The notes beneath the pieces are model-generated. The model had not been told where the DNA came from. It ran no database searches and saw nothing but the letters and a program-made list of their open reading frames with translations. DNA of 64,000 nt from Cocos nucifera. Lineage: Eukaryota; Streptophyta; Magnoliopsida; Arecales; Arecaceae. The position numbers were made by a program, and so were the translations under genes. Positions 1 through 10,877 of the stretch are shown here, one piece after another. Location: the NCBI GenBank assembly GCA_006176705.1, contig QRFJ01000371.1, positions 1 to 64,000 of the forward strand, read 5' to 3'. Position 1 is the first letter of the stretch; each line of letters starts with the position of its first letter.

Positions 1-47
1 GATTCTCTCTTGCTCCCTCTCCAGAATTCCTTCTCTTGAAAGAAGAA

Positions 48-1660
48 ATGCCCAGAAGGGCTTCGACGGGCGCTCGACGGCTTCCACGGCTCGATCCCCT
101 CCGATGTCCTGTCGCCTGCCTCCGGCCCCCGATGACTCGCCCCGTCTATAGCCGCAGGGGATACGGAGCAGTTCAACCAGCTCATTCCAGCACGTTCGCG
201 GTCCTCACGAGGCGGTGCAGGCGGCTGCACCAACAAGTCCCCAGTTGCCAGCACCGACCGAGCCGCGGAACTCCCCGAAGCTCGGATGATCCAGTCCAAG
301 AGCGACCGGCCTGGAGCGCCGGGACCTCCCGGGATTAAAAACCCGGGATCGGGAGAGGCGAGGAGGGAGAGCCCTCGGTCTCGGATCGGACTCCAAGGGT
401 GAAGGCCTTCGCATCCATCTCACCAGAAAGCCTTGGAGATCAGAAGTGAGACCCGTTGGGCCAAGGCTCTTAGAATGAACCGGCGACATTTGAAAGCAAC
501 TTCGTCCCCCCTCGCGTAGGTGAATGATCGTCATTGCCAGACCCTCCTTTCTCGCAGAAATTCATGCAAGAGCCTGTCCCACCGACCTTCGAGCTCCCTC
601 AATCTGGAAAGCTACGATGGAACTTCTGATCCGGTTGATCACCTGGGGGGCCTTCCGGGCCTATTGATGCTGCTCACGGTGGCTTTTCAGATGCCGTGCT
701 GTGTCCGAGCCTTCCCGTCTACTAAAAGGGTAAGCAGCGAGGAATGGTACTCGGGCGTTGCAAGCCCAACCACGATCTTCTCTTTCGACCGATGAGCAGT
801 CGGTTCGGCGGCCACTTCATCGAGCAGCCGAACGACGAGCGAGTCTCAGATTTCCCTGATGAGCGTCAAGCAGAAGCAAGAGGAATCCATCGGACTTACG
901 TCACTCGATTCAACGCCGCGGCATTGGAAGTCCGGGACCTGGACCAGCTCTGTCGCGATTGCCGCATTAAGGGCGGCCTTCGGAAAAAAACTTGCTGTCT
1001 CTCTGGGAAAAAGTATCCACGGACTTCGCCGACCTTCGCTGGCTCGGAGCCGAGGAATGCCCTGGGGAAAGCCTTCAATTTGAAAAGCATGAGGAGCTCC
1101 ATCAGAAAGAGAAGCTGCGCGCGGACGAGGAAGAGCTGGGGGTGAAGCTGGCTGCACTCGCAGACACCCCTACGAAGCAGGTGGCCCGAAACTCCTCGAA
1201 CTCGGCCCTGAAGCATGGTCGCGAAGGAGTCTCCTCCGGGAGGTTCCGCCACTATGCCCACCTCAACCTCCTCGAACCAGAATTCTCACCGAATAAAAAC
1301 ACCAGCTGCCAAGCCGGAAGAATTACGTCTCCCCCAAACAAGCTGCCGATCGAAATTAAGTACTGCTCATCTACCATCACGCACCAACGGCCACGGACCA
1401 CGGGAGGGATGCATCCAGCTCCGAGATGCAGAATTGAGGAAGCTCGTCAGAACGGGTCGGGCTGGGGTAAATTCCTCCGGTACCGGCCTGAAGCAGAAAA
1501 AGATCGGCTAAGGGGCCTTGCCGTAGCCAGGAGACAGCAGGAAGGATCGGCCACCTTACAGGTTCGTTCCGCATTGCCTGGCGAAAATCTCGGTGCCATC
1601 AGCGATTCGCCGTCTCCCAGCAACAAGAGCTTCACCAACATGAGAGAGGTTCAGCATTGA
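48..1660 (+). pseudogene. Ty3/gypsy gag (capsid) pseudogene
   Basis: Gag would form the virus-like particle that packages retrotransposon RNA. The best start is the ATG at 48, which opens a basic N-terminus. Around 160-270 another frame gives EQFNQLI and AAAPTSPQLPAPTEP, a gag-type linker. At 560-620 EPVPPTFELP runs into YDGTSDPVDHL after a one-base frame change. CRAFPSTKR, WYSG, SFDR, RFGGHF, RFNAAALEVRDLDQ and IKGGLRKK follow between about 700 and 1000. These are hallmarks of the plant gypsy capsid domain and appear in the right order, but spread over all three frames by small indels. After about 1100 similarity fades into an Ala/Glu-rich tail. No zinc knuckle or protease follows. The family assignment is firm; the exact ends are approximate. 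Confidence 0.8.
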
Positions 1661-1829
1661 GGAGGACGTCCACCCGGAACTTTATTGCCGAAGAAATGCG
1701 GAGGAACAACGTTTATCACGATCTTGAAATACAGAATTTGGGGACGCGCTACTAGTTAACTCCTTTCAATAAAATTTCTTTCTTTCGATAATAATTATTC
1801 CTGGATGTTTTTCCAGAAAACCATGTAGT
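1661..1829 (+). other. Gag/3' repeat spacer
   Basis: Short AT-richer non-coding spacer between the gag remnant and the tandem-repeat field. It contains TTTCAATAAAATTTC (around 1765), which includes AATAAA, but I see no other support for a polyadenylation role. Confidence 0.4.
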
Positions 1830-3080
1830 GACAGGAAAAAAGCGGCCAACCTCGGTTAGGAACAGGGAGGAGAACCTCGTTCCCTTTACACGAGGCATCA
1901 ACTTCGGCCGCAGAGATAAGATCTACCCCCGAGGGAAAGCTCGGCGTAAGGAGATTAAAGACTCCCCGAGCGCGCACTTTCACTTTGGGCTGCAGGAGAA
2001 TAAGATCTTCCCCAGAGAAGCTCGGCCGCAGGAGATTAAGATTCTTCCCCAGAGGGAAGCTTCGGCTCAGAGATAAGATTCTCCCCGAGCGGCACTTCAC
2101 TTCGGCTGCAGGGAGATAAGATCTCCCCCGAGGAAAGCCGGCCGCCAGAGAATAAAGATCTCCCCGAGGGAACGCTTGGCTATAGGGAGATAAGATTTCT
2201 CCCCGATGCGCACTTCACTCGGCTTGCAGGAGTAAAGATCTCCCCCGAGAGGAGCTCCGGCCGCAGGAGATAAGATCTCCCCGAGGGAAGTCGGCTATTA
2301 GGAGATAAGATCTCCCCAGCGCAACACTTCACTTCGGCTGCAGGAGATAGATCTCTCCCCCGAGGAAGCTGGCCGGTAGGAGATAGATCTCTCCGAGCGA
2401 AACCGAAAGCAAATCTCGGTCTAGGAACAGGAAGGAGGAACCTCGTGTCCTAACACAGTGCCAACCTGCAGGTATAGATAAGATCTCTCCGAGCGGACCG
2501 TTGAACAAACCTCGGCTCTAGAGATAAGATCTCTCCCGAGCGGACCGGAACGACCTCGTTAGGCAAAGGAGGAGAACTCCGTAACACGGAGTGGCAACCT
2601 CGGCTAGAGATAAGACTCTCTCCGAGCGACTGGCTTGACAACCTCGCTAGAGATAAGATTCTTCCGAGCGACAGTTGACAACCTCGCGCTAGAGAAAATC
2701 TCTCTCCGAGCGACCGTTGACAACCTCGGCTAGAAAAGATCTCTCCGAGCGAGCCGTAAAACAACCTCGGTTTAGGAACAGGAGGGAGAACCTCGTCCTA
2801 ACGCCGAGCGCGCACCTCCATGTTGCAGGAGATAAGATCTTCCCCGAGAGAAGCTCGGCCGGCAGGAGATTAAGAACTCTCCCCCGAGCGCGCACATCAA
2901 TCTCGGCAAGAGATAAGATTCTCTCCGAGCGACCGGTTTTGACAAACCTCGGCTAGAGATAAGTATCTTCCGAGCGACGGTGAACGAATCTCGATCATAG
3001 GAACAAGAGGAGAACCATCGTCCTGACGCGAGCGAGGTCCAAGGCCGAGCCCCAGAGCCTACGGCAAGCTTCACTGCAGA
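1830..3080 (+). repeat. Degenerate tandem repeats in the gypsy 3' region
   Basis: A roughly 45-60 bp unit built around GAGATAAGATCTCCCCGAG recurs across the stretch in two main flavours. One contains CACTTCGGCTGCAG (mainly 1960-2350). The other contains GACAACCTCGGCTAGA (mainly 2500-2960). A third motif, like GGAACAGGGAGGAGAACCTCGT, interrupts them near 1858, 2425, 2560, 2775 and 2998 and suggests a higher-order unit. Units differ by many 1-2 base indels. Reading frames that cross the array are by-products of the repeats. Tandem repeats in this position are a known trait of Tat-type elements. Confidence 0.8.
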
Positions 3081-3489
3081 AGACGAGGTCTCCTTCAGAC
3101 CTCAGCTTCAACTCGGTATCAGTATCAGCGGGAGCACGGGATCTCCCCAAGCGATCATAAACTCTTGGACTGCAAAAGCGGAGGTCTCCCCCGAATCGAC
3201 TTCGGTTGATGAAGGCAATGTCAACTCCGACCCTGACCACGGGGGGCGACATGGCTCCGGCCTCAACGTCGGCTTCACCAATTTTTGGCTGGAAACGGAG
3301 TCCCACTTCAACTCCAAACCATCGACTGGGATGAGGACCTCCCCAAGCCTCAGCTTCAACTTTCAGCGTCAATATTGGCTGGAGATGGGACCTCCCCCCG
3401 AGCTTCAGCCTGCAACAAATGCGGAGCCTGGAAGAAGACTTCGGCAGTCGCCTGTTTTGGTACTCCCTTTCCTTCAATTTTTGAACTCG
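3081..3489 (+). other. Non-coding 3' region of the gypsy element
   Basis: GC-rich sequence between the tandem repeats and the polypurine tract, with loosely repeated phrases such as CTTCAACT, GAGGTCTCC and CCTCCCC. No pol motif is seen in any frame. It is probably a decayed continuation of the repeat field. Confidence 0.45.
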
Positions 3490-3504
3490 GGAGTGGGGGG
3501 CTAC
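3490..3504 (+). other. Polypurine tract of the gypsy element
   Basis: GGAGTGGGGGGCTAC lies directly before the TGTTGG start of the LTR. This is the position and composition of the plus-strand primer of Ty3/gypsy elements. Confidence 0.75.
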
Positions 3505-3609
3505 TGTTGGGGATAATATCCCGCTCCTACGAAGCCCGCCCCAACGCTCAGCCCCAATGTAACCAGTAGCCGCTGAAGAGCTTAGCGCCAGGCGCCAGGC
3601 CGAGCCCCT

Positions 3610-4085
3610 ACCACGGCCGAACTGCCTAGAGGCCGAACTCCCCTGCGCCAAGGTCCGGGCCGAACTGCCTAGAGGCCGAACTCAGCGAGCCCTGGCCGAA
3701 CTCCTTCGGACTTCCCACGGCCGAACTCCTTCGGACCGACCCCAGGCGAGCCCGAACTCCTTCGGACCGAGGCTGGCCGAACCCCTTCGGACCGACCCTA
3801 GCCGAACTCCTTCGGACCGACCCCAGGCGAGCCCATGAGCCGAACTCCTTCGAACCCTCAGCGGCCGAACTCCTTCGGGCCGACTCCAAGCGGCCGAGCT
3901 TCAATGAAGTCCTCTCAGCGGCCGAACTCCTTCGGGCCGACTCCAAGCGGCCGAGCTTCAATGAAGTCGTCTCAGCGGCCGAGCTCCTTCAATGAAGTCG
4001 TCTCAGCGGCCGAACTCCTCAGCAGTCGTCACTTAGGAGCCCGAACTCCTCAGCAGTCGTCACTGGGCCGAACTCCTCAGCGGTC
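3610..4085 (+). repeat. Short tandem repeats in gypsy U3
   Basis: A GC-rich unit of about 20-45 bp centred on GGCCGAACTCCTTCGGACCGA recurs many times. A later variant contains GCGGCCGAGCTTCAATGAAGTC (around 3890-3990), and a third CCGAACTCCTCAGCAGTCGTC (4012-4085). Overlapping frames on both strands encode low-complexity peptides and are not genes. Confidence 0.8.
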
Positions 4086-4361
4086 GCCCTCATCAAACTT
4101 CGGCCGACCGAGCTCCTACCGAACTCTCAAGTGTCCAAGCCTCAGCCCAAGCCCAACAGCCGGCCGAACCCCAGACGGCCGAGCTTCGGCTTCTCAGCAG
4201 CCGAACTCTTCTGCGGACGAGCCTTAGCTGCATACCTCTTGCCAGACGCCTATGGGAGCCGAACTCCCTCCTATCTTCCTCTTCAGGAGCCCGAACTCCT
4301 CCGAAATGGGCACACGACGAAGGCCTTCAACCCTTCATTCGGCAAGCTCTGCAACCATCAC

Positions 4362-4421
4362 CATCAGTCAGTCCGCCGCACCATCAGTCAGTCCGCCGCA
4401 CCATCGGTCAGTCCGCCGCGG
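4362..4421 (+). repeat. Three-copy 20 bp tandem repeat in U3
   Basis: The unit CATCAGTCAGTCCGCCGCAC occurs three times in direct succession, the third with GGTCAGTCC. It lies about 150 bp upstream of the LTR TATA box, where repeated transcription-factor sites are common in LTRs. Confidence 0.7.
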
Positions 4422-4555
4422 GCGATAGCGACCCACTGCCAGGCGGCGATGGCTGTCACCCTCAATCCGCCGCACACGGCACCAGTGGGACTGACTCCGC
4501 CGAACCTCGAGCGGCCCGCCAGCACGCGGCTGCAGTTGTCACCATCAAGCTCCAC

Positions 4556-4563
4556 TATATAAA
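4556..4563 (+). promoter_or_regulatory. TATA box of gypsy LTR
   Basis: TATATAAA followed by a pyrimidine-rich stretch (CTCTCTGAACTCTCGACTCTC) suits a pol II core promoter. Transcription would start around 4585-4600. Confidence 0.65.
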
Positions 4564-4816
4564 GGACCCTCCCGACACGCTAAGGCTAAGCTCTCTGAAC
4601 TCTCGACTCTCTAAGCTCTCCTCCACATCTCTAAGCTCCGGAACTCATTCCGAGCACTCCATTACTGTTGGTCGGAAACTAACTTGACCGTCGGAGGGTC
4701 CTGCCGGAGCCACCACCCCACCGGTTCCGGACGGGACTTCATTTTGCAGGTCCCCGGCGGCGCCCAGCGGCCTCGATTGCGGCGACCTCCGGCGGCGACG
4801 GATTTCTGCACCAACA

Positions 4817-6855
4817 GTACTCAGTTAGAGATACGAGGGACACATGAGTGTGACCATCAATTGTAGATGAGTCAGTCTACGGTGTGGAGACACCGGAGCG
4901 AGAGTACAGGTACTCGTTAGAGAATGAGGGCACTGAGCGTGACCACCTCGAGTAGTCATTAGGGAGTCTACCTTCTCGTCAATGACTGACTCGATGCTGC
5001 AGTAGTGTGTCTGGTTCTTTGACCTGAGATGCATCGGCAGTTCACCTTGAGGGTGTTATAGTTTGACTACACCATTACTCGATCTCCTAGCCATATGGAA
5101 CCCTGAGGTGTATGTTGGCTATAGCATGTTCATTGTAGGAACTGGATTGGCATCAAGATGGAATCTATCTACCTCGGTGGTAGAGGAGCAGCCCTATGAT
5201 GATCATGAGAATCAAGTCCAGAAGTCCATGGCCATGGCAGAGTGAAATAATAGAAAGAGTTTCTATTTAGATTTTCACATTGGACTCGAATCGAATGATT
5301 ACATCATATGATAGAAACTAGGGTTTGACGAGTTTACCTTAACCCTAATCTGATCGGGGCTCAAGATAGAAGAACTTAATCACACAGGTAGCTGCACCAA
5401 GAGGTTCACATTCAGCTCTGATGGGTTGCCACCATATACTGCTAGGTGTCACTGGTGGATTTTGGGAGCAATTAGAATGATTTAGATGATCGATCATTCT
5501 AGCTGTTCGAATCAGAAGAGTTCTGATCCATCGAAAGGAGTTTCGATGATGTCGATGATAGAGATCATGACATATCCCATTACCATACAGAACTGAACCT
5601 AACTGGGTCACACAAATAAGGGTTTGAATCTGGTGATCATCAATTGAACTGATCCAGTTCAATTGATCTGAATGAGATTCAATTAGGTTCAAGGAAATCG
5701 TGCTAGCACTCGATTGAACCTAACGTTCTTCTTTTACTATCATAAATAAGTTGTCCTGACCTGAGCCAAAGGAGTTTGTGCTCAATCAGAGGCCTTCATA
5801 TGGTCTGACTGGAGGTTGTCCAAGTCAGAAAAGGTTGTCTTATTTTGTAAGACATTACCTGCCATTTTTGGTCACCTGCCATTTCTTGTTCTTTGACTTT
5901 GGTCAAAAGTCTACCTTTGACTGGTCAAATGTTGACCATTGACACTTTGACTTTTGACCACATGTCACGCACCTATTGGAGAGCTGGTGGGGGCTTGTCC
6001 CCCTACTAGAACCTGGCAAGGAGGAGGGCGCACGCCACCCTAGGCATGTGCCCAAGTTGGAGGCGCCTAGGAGTCCTTGTTGGACAAGGACTCCATCTCC
6101 TTTTTGGATTCCAATTAGAGTTCTCCTAAGAACCAACTTTGACTGATCTTAGGCACCCTCTAAGGAGGAATCTAGGGGACTCTATTCCCACCAATCAGAT
6201 TTAGATCTGATTTCATAAAGAGTTGTGATTGGTTGGGAAGAAGAGAAGTTGGATCACAGACGGTCTATAAATAAGACCCTACGCCCAACCCAGATTGTGA
6301 TTCAAAGTGATTGAAAGGAATCACAATTCCCACACCCCAAGGCTGCCTCTCCCCTCTTCCTCCACACCAAACCACCTTCTCCCTCTCCTCTCCACGTCCA
6401 AAGGGTTTTGGACCTTGGTTGGTGCAATCTAGACAAGAGAAAGGCGACTAAAAGCTAAAGGCTGCGCTGCTGCAAAGGACGACTGCTGATCTTCCAAAGA
6501 AGTTTTGAAGATCCTCCAGATTAGATCCAAATCTAATTTATAGAGATGTGGTAGAGAAGAAGAGAATCTCTAGATCCATCTTGAGTGGATATTGATAGAG
6601 GCCAGGCACTTGCGTGGATAGATCCAGAACCTTCCGCTGCATACAGGATCATCAACGGATAATAGGATTAACCATATCAAGGTAAATTAAATTTGATTTA
6701 ATTTATCTAGATTTTATTTAATTTCTAAAATAATAATAATCAGATCTAAAACATCTTAGATTTGTTCTAGATTAAAGAAAAAAAAATTTAAAATATATCT
6801 CTTGATCTGATCAGATCTGAATGAACCTGATCTGGGAAATTTGGATTTTCCTTCA
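4817..6855 (+). repeat. Family-1 copia LTR fragment (5'-truncated)
   Basis: From about 4863 the sequence follows the 3' seven-eighths of the full family-1 LTR at 60288-62557, with few substitutions. It ends in the family terminus TTTTCCTTCA at 6855. The first ~290 bp of the LTR are missing. No primer-binding site follows; the next base belongs to another LTR copy. Bases 4820-4857 look like a diverged second copy of 4910-4948 (GTTAGAGA..GAGGG..AC..GAGTGTGACCA). Non-coding: small frames in it recur in every LTR copy. Confidence 0.8.
6266..6273 (+). promoter_or_regulatory. TATA box of family-1 LTR fragment
   Basis: TATAAATA within TCTATAAATAAGACCCT, the conserved core promoter of the young family-1 LTRs. 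Confidence 0.6.
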
Positions 6856-8511
6856 CTATCTACCTTGATAAATGAGGAGTAGCCCTATGATAATCATAAG
6901 ACTGAGTTCATAAGCCCATGGCCATGGCAAAGTAAAGATGATAGAAAGAGTTTCTATTAGGGTTTTACATTGGACTTGAATTGAATGATTAATTCATATG
7001 ATGGACATTGGATTTTAAGAGTTCACCTTAACCCTAATCCTGTCGGAGCTTAAGATAGAAAAACTCAATCACACAGGTAACTGTACTGAGAGGTTCACTT
7101 TTAGTTCTAATGTATTGCCACCATATACTACTTGGTGTCATTGGTAGATTTTGGAAGCAATTAGGATGATTTTGATGATCAATCATTCTAATTATATGAA
7201 TTAGAAAAGTCCTAGTCCATTGAAAGATGTTTCGATGATGTCGATGATGGAGATCATGACATATCTCATTACCATACAAAATTGAACCTAACTAGGTCAT
7301 ACAAATAAGGGTTTGGGTATAGATGTCATCAATTGAGCTAAGCCAGTTTGATTGATTTTGATTAGATCCAATCAAGTTCAAGATAATCGTGCTAGTACAT
7401 GATTGAGCCTTACTTTCTCCTTCTTAAATCTTTTTGATTCATCGCAATCGAGTTAAATTTGATTTGACTCATTCTTATATTTTGAATGGATTTATTTTCA
7501 TCTAACTAGAATAAGTTCAGGTTAGATTAATTATAGAAATTAAATCCATTCATAGTCAAATTGGATTAGGGTCAAAAGTTGATCTATTTGAGAGAATTGA
7601 GGGTCACCTAATCAGATCTTCTAAAAAATTCTTTAGAAATCATTTTAATTTAATTTTTGGATATGTGATAAAGCATGAGTTATGCATTGGGTGTACTAAA
7701 TTTTATATTTTTGGAGGTATCTAGACTGAGTTATGAAGAGCTTGATTTGGATCAAACTCTTGAGGAAAGAGTCCTAGGCACTGTGGACTCTTCCTTATCT
7801 ACTCATGCTGACACCTTTTTGAATCATTTTTGGCAAAGAAAAAAAAAAGATGAGATCTGGTGGTCTTTTATGGAGAATAAGTTCTAAAGTCCTAATGATA
7901 AAATAAATGAGTTATTTTGATCAAAAGGGACTTTAAGTAGGTGTTGGAGATAAAAGCCTTTCTCACGTTAAAGTGTATTCAATGTAAGAAATAATTTTTC
8001 ATGCCCAAAGTTTGCCATTCCTAATATCCCACACCCCATCTATCCTCTCTCTTCTTCTCTTCTATAAGCCTAAAAAGTTAGGTACAAATCTGAGAAGAAG
8101 GTCCAAGGTTTTTGGCATAATATTCAGGATCTACACGATGGTGTTCGTGTGATGGACGGACTACCTTCAGAAATAGTTTTGAAGGTTCATAGGATTAGAT
8201 CCATATCTAATTTTTGAAAAAAAATTTTGTGAGGAGAAGACATTCAGATCCTACCTAAGTGGATATTAGTAGAGGCCAAGCACGTGCATGGCTCCTTCCA
8301 GAACCTCAGGAATCAATAGGATCATTACAAGGTAATTAGATTATCAAATTAGATACTTTAAATTAAATTTAATTTAATTTTAATTTTTAATATTAGATTA
8401 CTATGATTAGATCTGAGAACTCTTAGATTTGATCAAATCATTTAGAAATTTTTTAAAAAAATCTCCTCAGATCTACACAATCCTACGGTAGAAAATAGTA
8501 TTTTTTCTTCA
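6856..8511 (+). repeat. Older family-1 LTR fragment, 5' LTR of element X
   Basis: It begins at CTATCTACCTTGATAAATG, which matches the interior of the family-1 LTR (about 600 bp in). It runs, strongly diverged and AT-rich, to a TTTCTTCA terminus. A primer-binding site follows immediately, so this is a 5' LTR. It most likely belonged to the + strand element whose pol reappears at 27621. Confidence 0.7.
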
Positions 8512-8513
8512 AT

Positions 8514-8526
8514 TGGTATCATAGCT
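8514..8526 (+). other. Primer-binding site of element X
   Basis: TGGTATCATAGCT is close to the TGGTATCAGAGC consensus that pairs with initiator tRNA-Met in plant copia elements. It lies two bases after the LTR end. About 60 bp of leader follow before the next element interrupts. Confidence 0.7.
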
Positions 8527-8585
8527 GCATTGGCAGTTCTTCAGATCTATCTTAGATCTAATTTTATTTTTGTTTATAATCTAAT

Positions 8586-10866
8586 TAAAGAAAAAATCCT
8601 ATTTTTTAGATCAGATTCCTTTAGATCTGATTTGATTAAGAGAAATATTTTAAAAAAAATTTTAGATCTAAATCAGATCTAAGACTCTTCAGATTTAATT
8701 TTACCGATCTAATAAAAAATATAAAAATAAAATAAATTAAATCTAATTAAATTGTACCTTGTTATAGGTATTCCTATTATCCTATGATGATTCTGATGTT
8801 TGCCTGAAGTTTTGAATGTAGCCATGCAAGCGTTTGGCCTCTACCGATATTCACTTGGACATGATCTGGAGATCTTCTCATTCTCAATCTATACTCCAAA
8901 GATCAGGTCTGGATCTGATCTTGACGATCTTCAAAACACCTTTTAAAGATTGGGTGTTCTCTTGCAGTAGTGCTGCCTTCTTCTTTCTTGTTGCCTTTCT
9001 CCTGCTTGGATCACACCAAACTCGAGCTTAAAGTTTCTTGGGCTTGGAGAGGGGAGAGTGAATTTGAAGATGGCATGGAGAGGGAGGGAGAAAAGCCTTG
9101 TGGCATGGGCAAAGGATAGAGGATCTAAATACTAGGCGTACACAGGATTTATATAGATCCTACTGTGCCATGCAGTGCCACATCATTCTGACCAATCACA
9201 GCTCATGGTGCAATCAGATCTAAATCTTATTGATGGGATGACATCATCTGATCTAATCAGATTATAGTCCCTCACAAACCTCCTTAGGTGGTGCCAAGAT
9301 TGGTCAAAGAAGAGTCTTTGGTGCCACCCAAGTTGAATGCTTGAAGCAACTGGAGTCCCATCTATATAGGACTCCAATCCTTATCTACTTTGGATGCATG
9401 CCTCCCTAGGCATGCACCCCTTGCCTTTCTGCTATTTAGCAGGGGGACAAGGGTCAAAGCTCTCTCCTATTGGTGCATGACACATGGGTAGATGTCTAAG
9501 TGTCAAAGGTCAATGTTTGACCAAAGTCAAAAGACAAGATTTAGTAGGTGACGAAAAATGGCAGGTGTTGTCTTAAATTTATCTCATAAATTAAGACAAC
9601 CCTTTTCTGATCTGAACAAGCTCCAGTCAGACCAAGTAAAGGTTCCTGAGTGAGACTAAATACGTTTGGCTCAGTCGAGACAACTTTTAATGATTGTTGA
9701 AGGAGAACATTAGGCTTAATCGTATGCTAGCATGATTTTCTTGAACCTAATTGAATCTTATTCAAATCAATTGAACTAAGTTAGTCCAATTGATGATATC
9801 CAAATCCAAACTCTTATTTATGTGATCTAGTTAGATTCAGTTTCATATGGTAATAGGATATGTCATGATCTCTGTCATCAATATTATCGAAACACCTTTC
9901 GATGGATCAAAATTTTTTTAATTCAGATAACTAGCATGATCGATCATCCAAATCATTCTAATTGCTCCCAAAATCCATTGGTGACACCTAGCAGCATATG
10001 GTGATAACCCATCAGAACTGAAAATGAACCTCTCGGTGCAGTTACCTATGTGATTAAGTTCCTCCATCTTGAGCCTCGATCAGATTAGGGTTAAGGTGAT
10101 CTCGTCAAATCCTAATTTTCCTTATATGAATTAATCATTCAATTCAAGTCCAATGTGAAAATCCTAATAAAAACTCTTTCTATTATTTCACTCTGCCATG
10201 GCCATGGGCTTATGGACTCAATTCTCATGATCATCATAGGATTGCTCCTCATCTATCAAGGTAGATAGATCCTCTATTGGTGCAATTCAATTCCTATAAT
10301 GAACATACTATAGCCAACATACACCTCAGGATTTCAAATGGCTAGGAGACCGAGTTATGGTGTAGTCAAACTATAACACCCTTAAGATGAACTACCGAGG
10401 AACCTCAAGTCAAAGAACCAGATACACCACTACAGCTTTAAGCCAGTCATTAATGAGAAGGTAGACTTCTTGATGACTGCTCGAGGTGGTCACGCTCAGT
10501 GCTTTTGTTGTCTAACGAGTACCTATACTCTCGCTCCAGTGTCTCTACACCATAGACTCAAGACTCATCTATCCTAAGGAAGTGATCGTACACCAATCTT
10601 TCAGATCAATCACCATCCTTATGATGATCCTACGGTTGGGAGCATTTTATGAGTTAATAACAAAAATTCATGTCTTAAATTTTCAACTCTTGAAATATGA
10701 ACTATCATTACCATTAACTCAAGGGATGTATCATAGACACTTTCAAATACACACTATGATAGAAAATAATCTATTTTATTATTTATAGTCAAAATTATAA
10801 TTTTATCCTTAGATGTGTATTACAAGTGTTAGCCAATTCTAGATTCTAGGACACACATATCTAAAA
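8586..10866 (-). repeat. 3' LTR of old family-1 copia
   Basis: Homologous along its length to 16687-18917 and to the young family-1 LTRs, but clearly diverged. The terminus at 10861-10866 reads CTAAAA where young copies read CTAACA. It is followed by the polypurine complement (CTCCCACTTG). Nothing in it looks coding. Confidence 0.8.
9148..9155 (-). promoter_or_regulatory. TATA box of old LTR (3' copy)
   Basis: TATATAAA on the minus strand, at the position of the core promoter in the matching 5' LTR (17249-17256). Confidence 0.5.
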
Positions 10867-10877
10867 AACTCCCACTT

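Larger units (their letters stand above)
1..4816 (+). mobile_element. Non-autonomous Ty3/gypsy LTR retrotransposon, 3' part (Tat-like)
   Basis: Order on the + strand: broken gag (from about 48), a long non-coding stretch of tandem repeats (about 1830-3080), a 3' region ending in a polypurine tract, and an LTR (3505-4816). The 5' LTR and primer-binding site lie outside the window. No protease, RT, RNase H or integrase can be found between gag and the 3' LTR, so the copy needs enzymes from elsewhere. A long, repeat-rich 3' region is typical of the Tat/Ogre branch of plant Ty3/gypsy; assigning this copy there is inference from gag motifs and layout. It is much richer in G+C than the rest of the window. 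It ends exactly where a copia LTR fragment begins. Confidence 0.75.
3505..4816 (+). repeat. Gypsy 3' LTR (about 1.31 kb)
   Basis: It starts TGTTGGGG after a polypurine tract and ends ACCAACA. The ends form a perfect 6 bp inverted repeat (TGTTGG/CCAACA) with canonical TG...CA. A TATA box lies about 255 bp from the 3' end, which gives a long repeat-rich U3 and a short R-U5. No clear target-site duplication is visible at the 3' side, where copia LTR sequence begins at once. Confidence 0.85.

Noticed and set aside
1830..3080. CRISPR-like appearance of regularly spaced short repeats
   Set aside because: Units are adjacent or overlapping, degenerate and lack unique spacers; plant retrotransposon context.
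3626..3961. Long minus-strand frame with peptide repeats (RRSSA type)
   Set aside because: Produced by the U3 tandem repeats, whose unit lengths let several frames stay open; opposite strand to the element.
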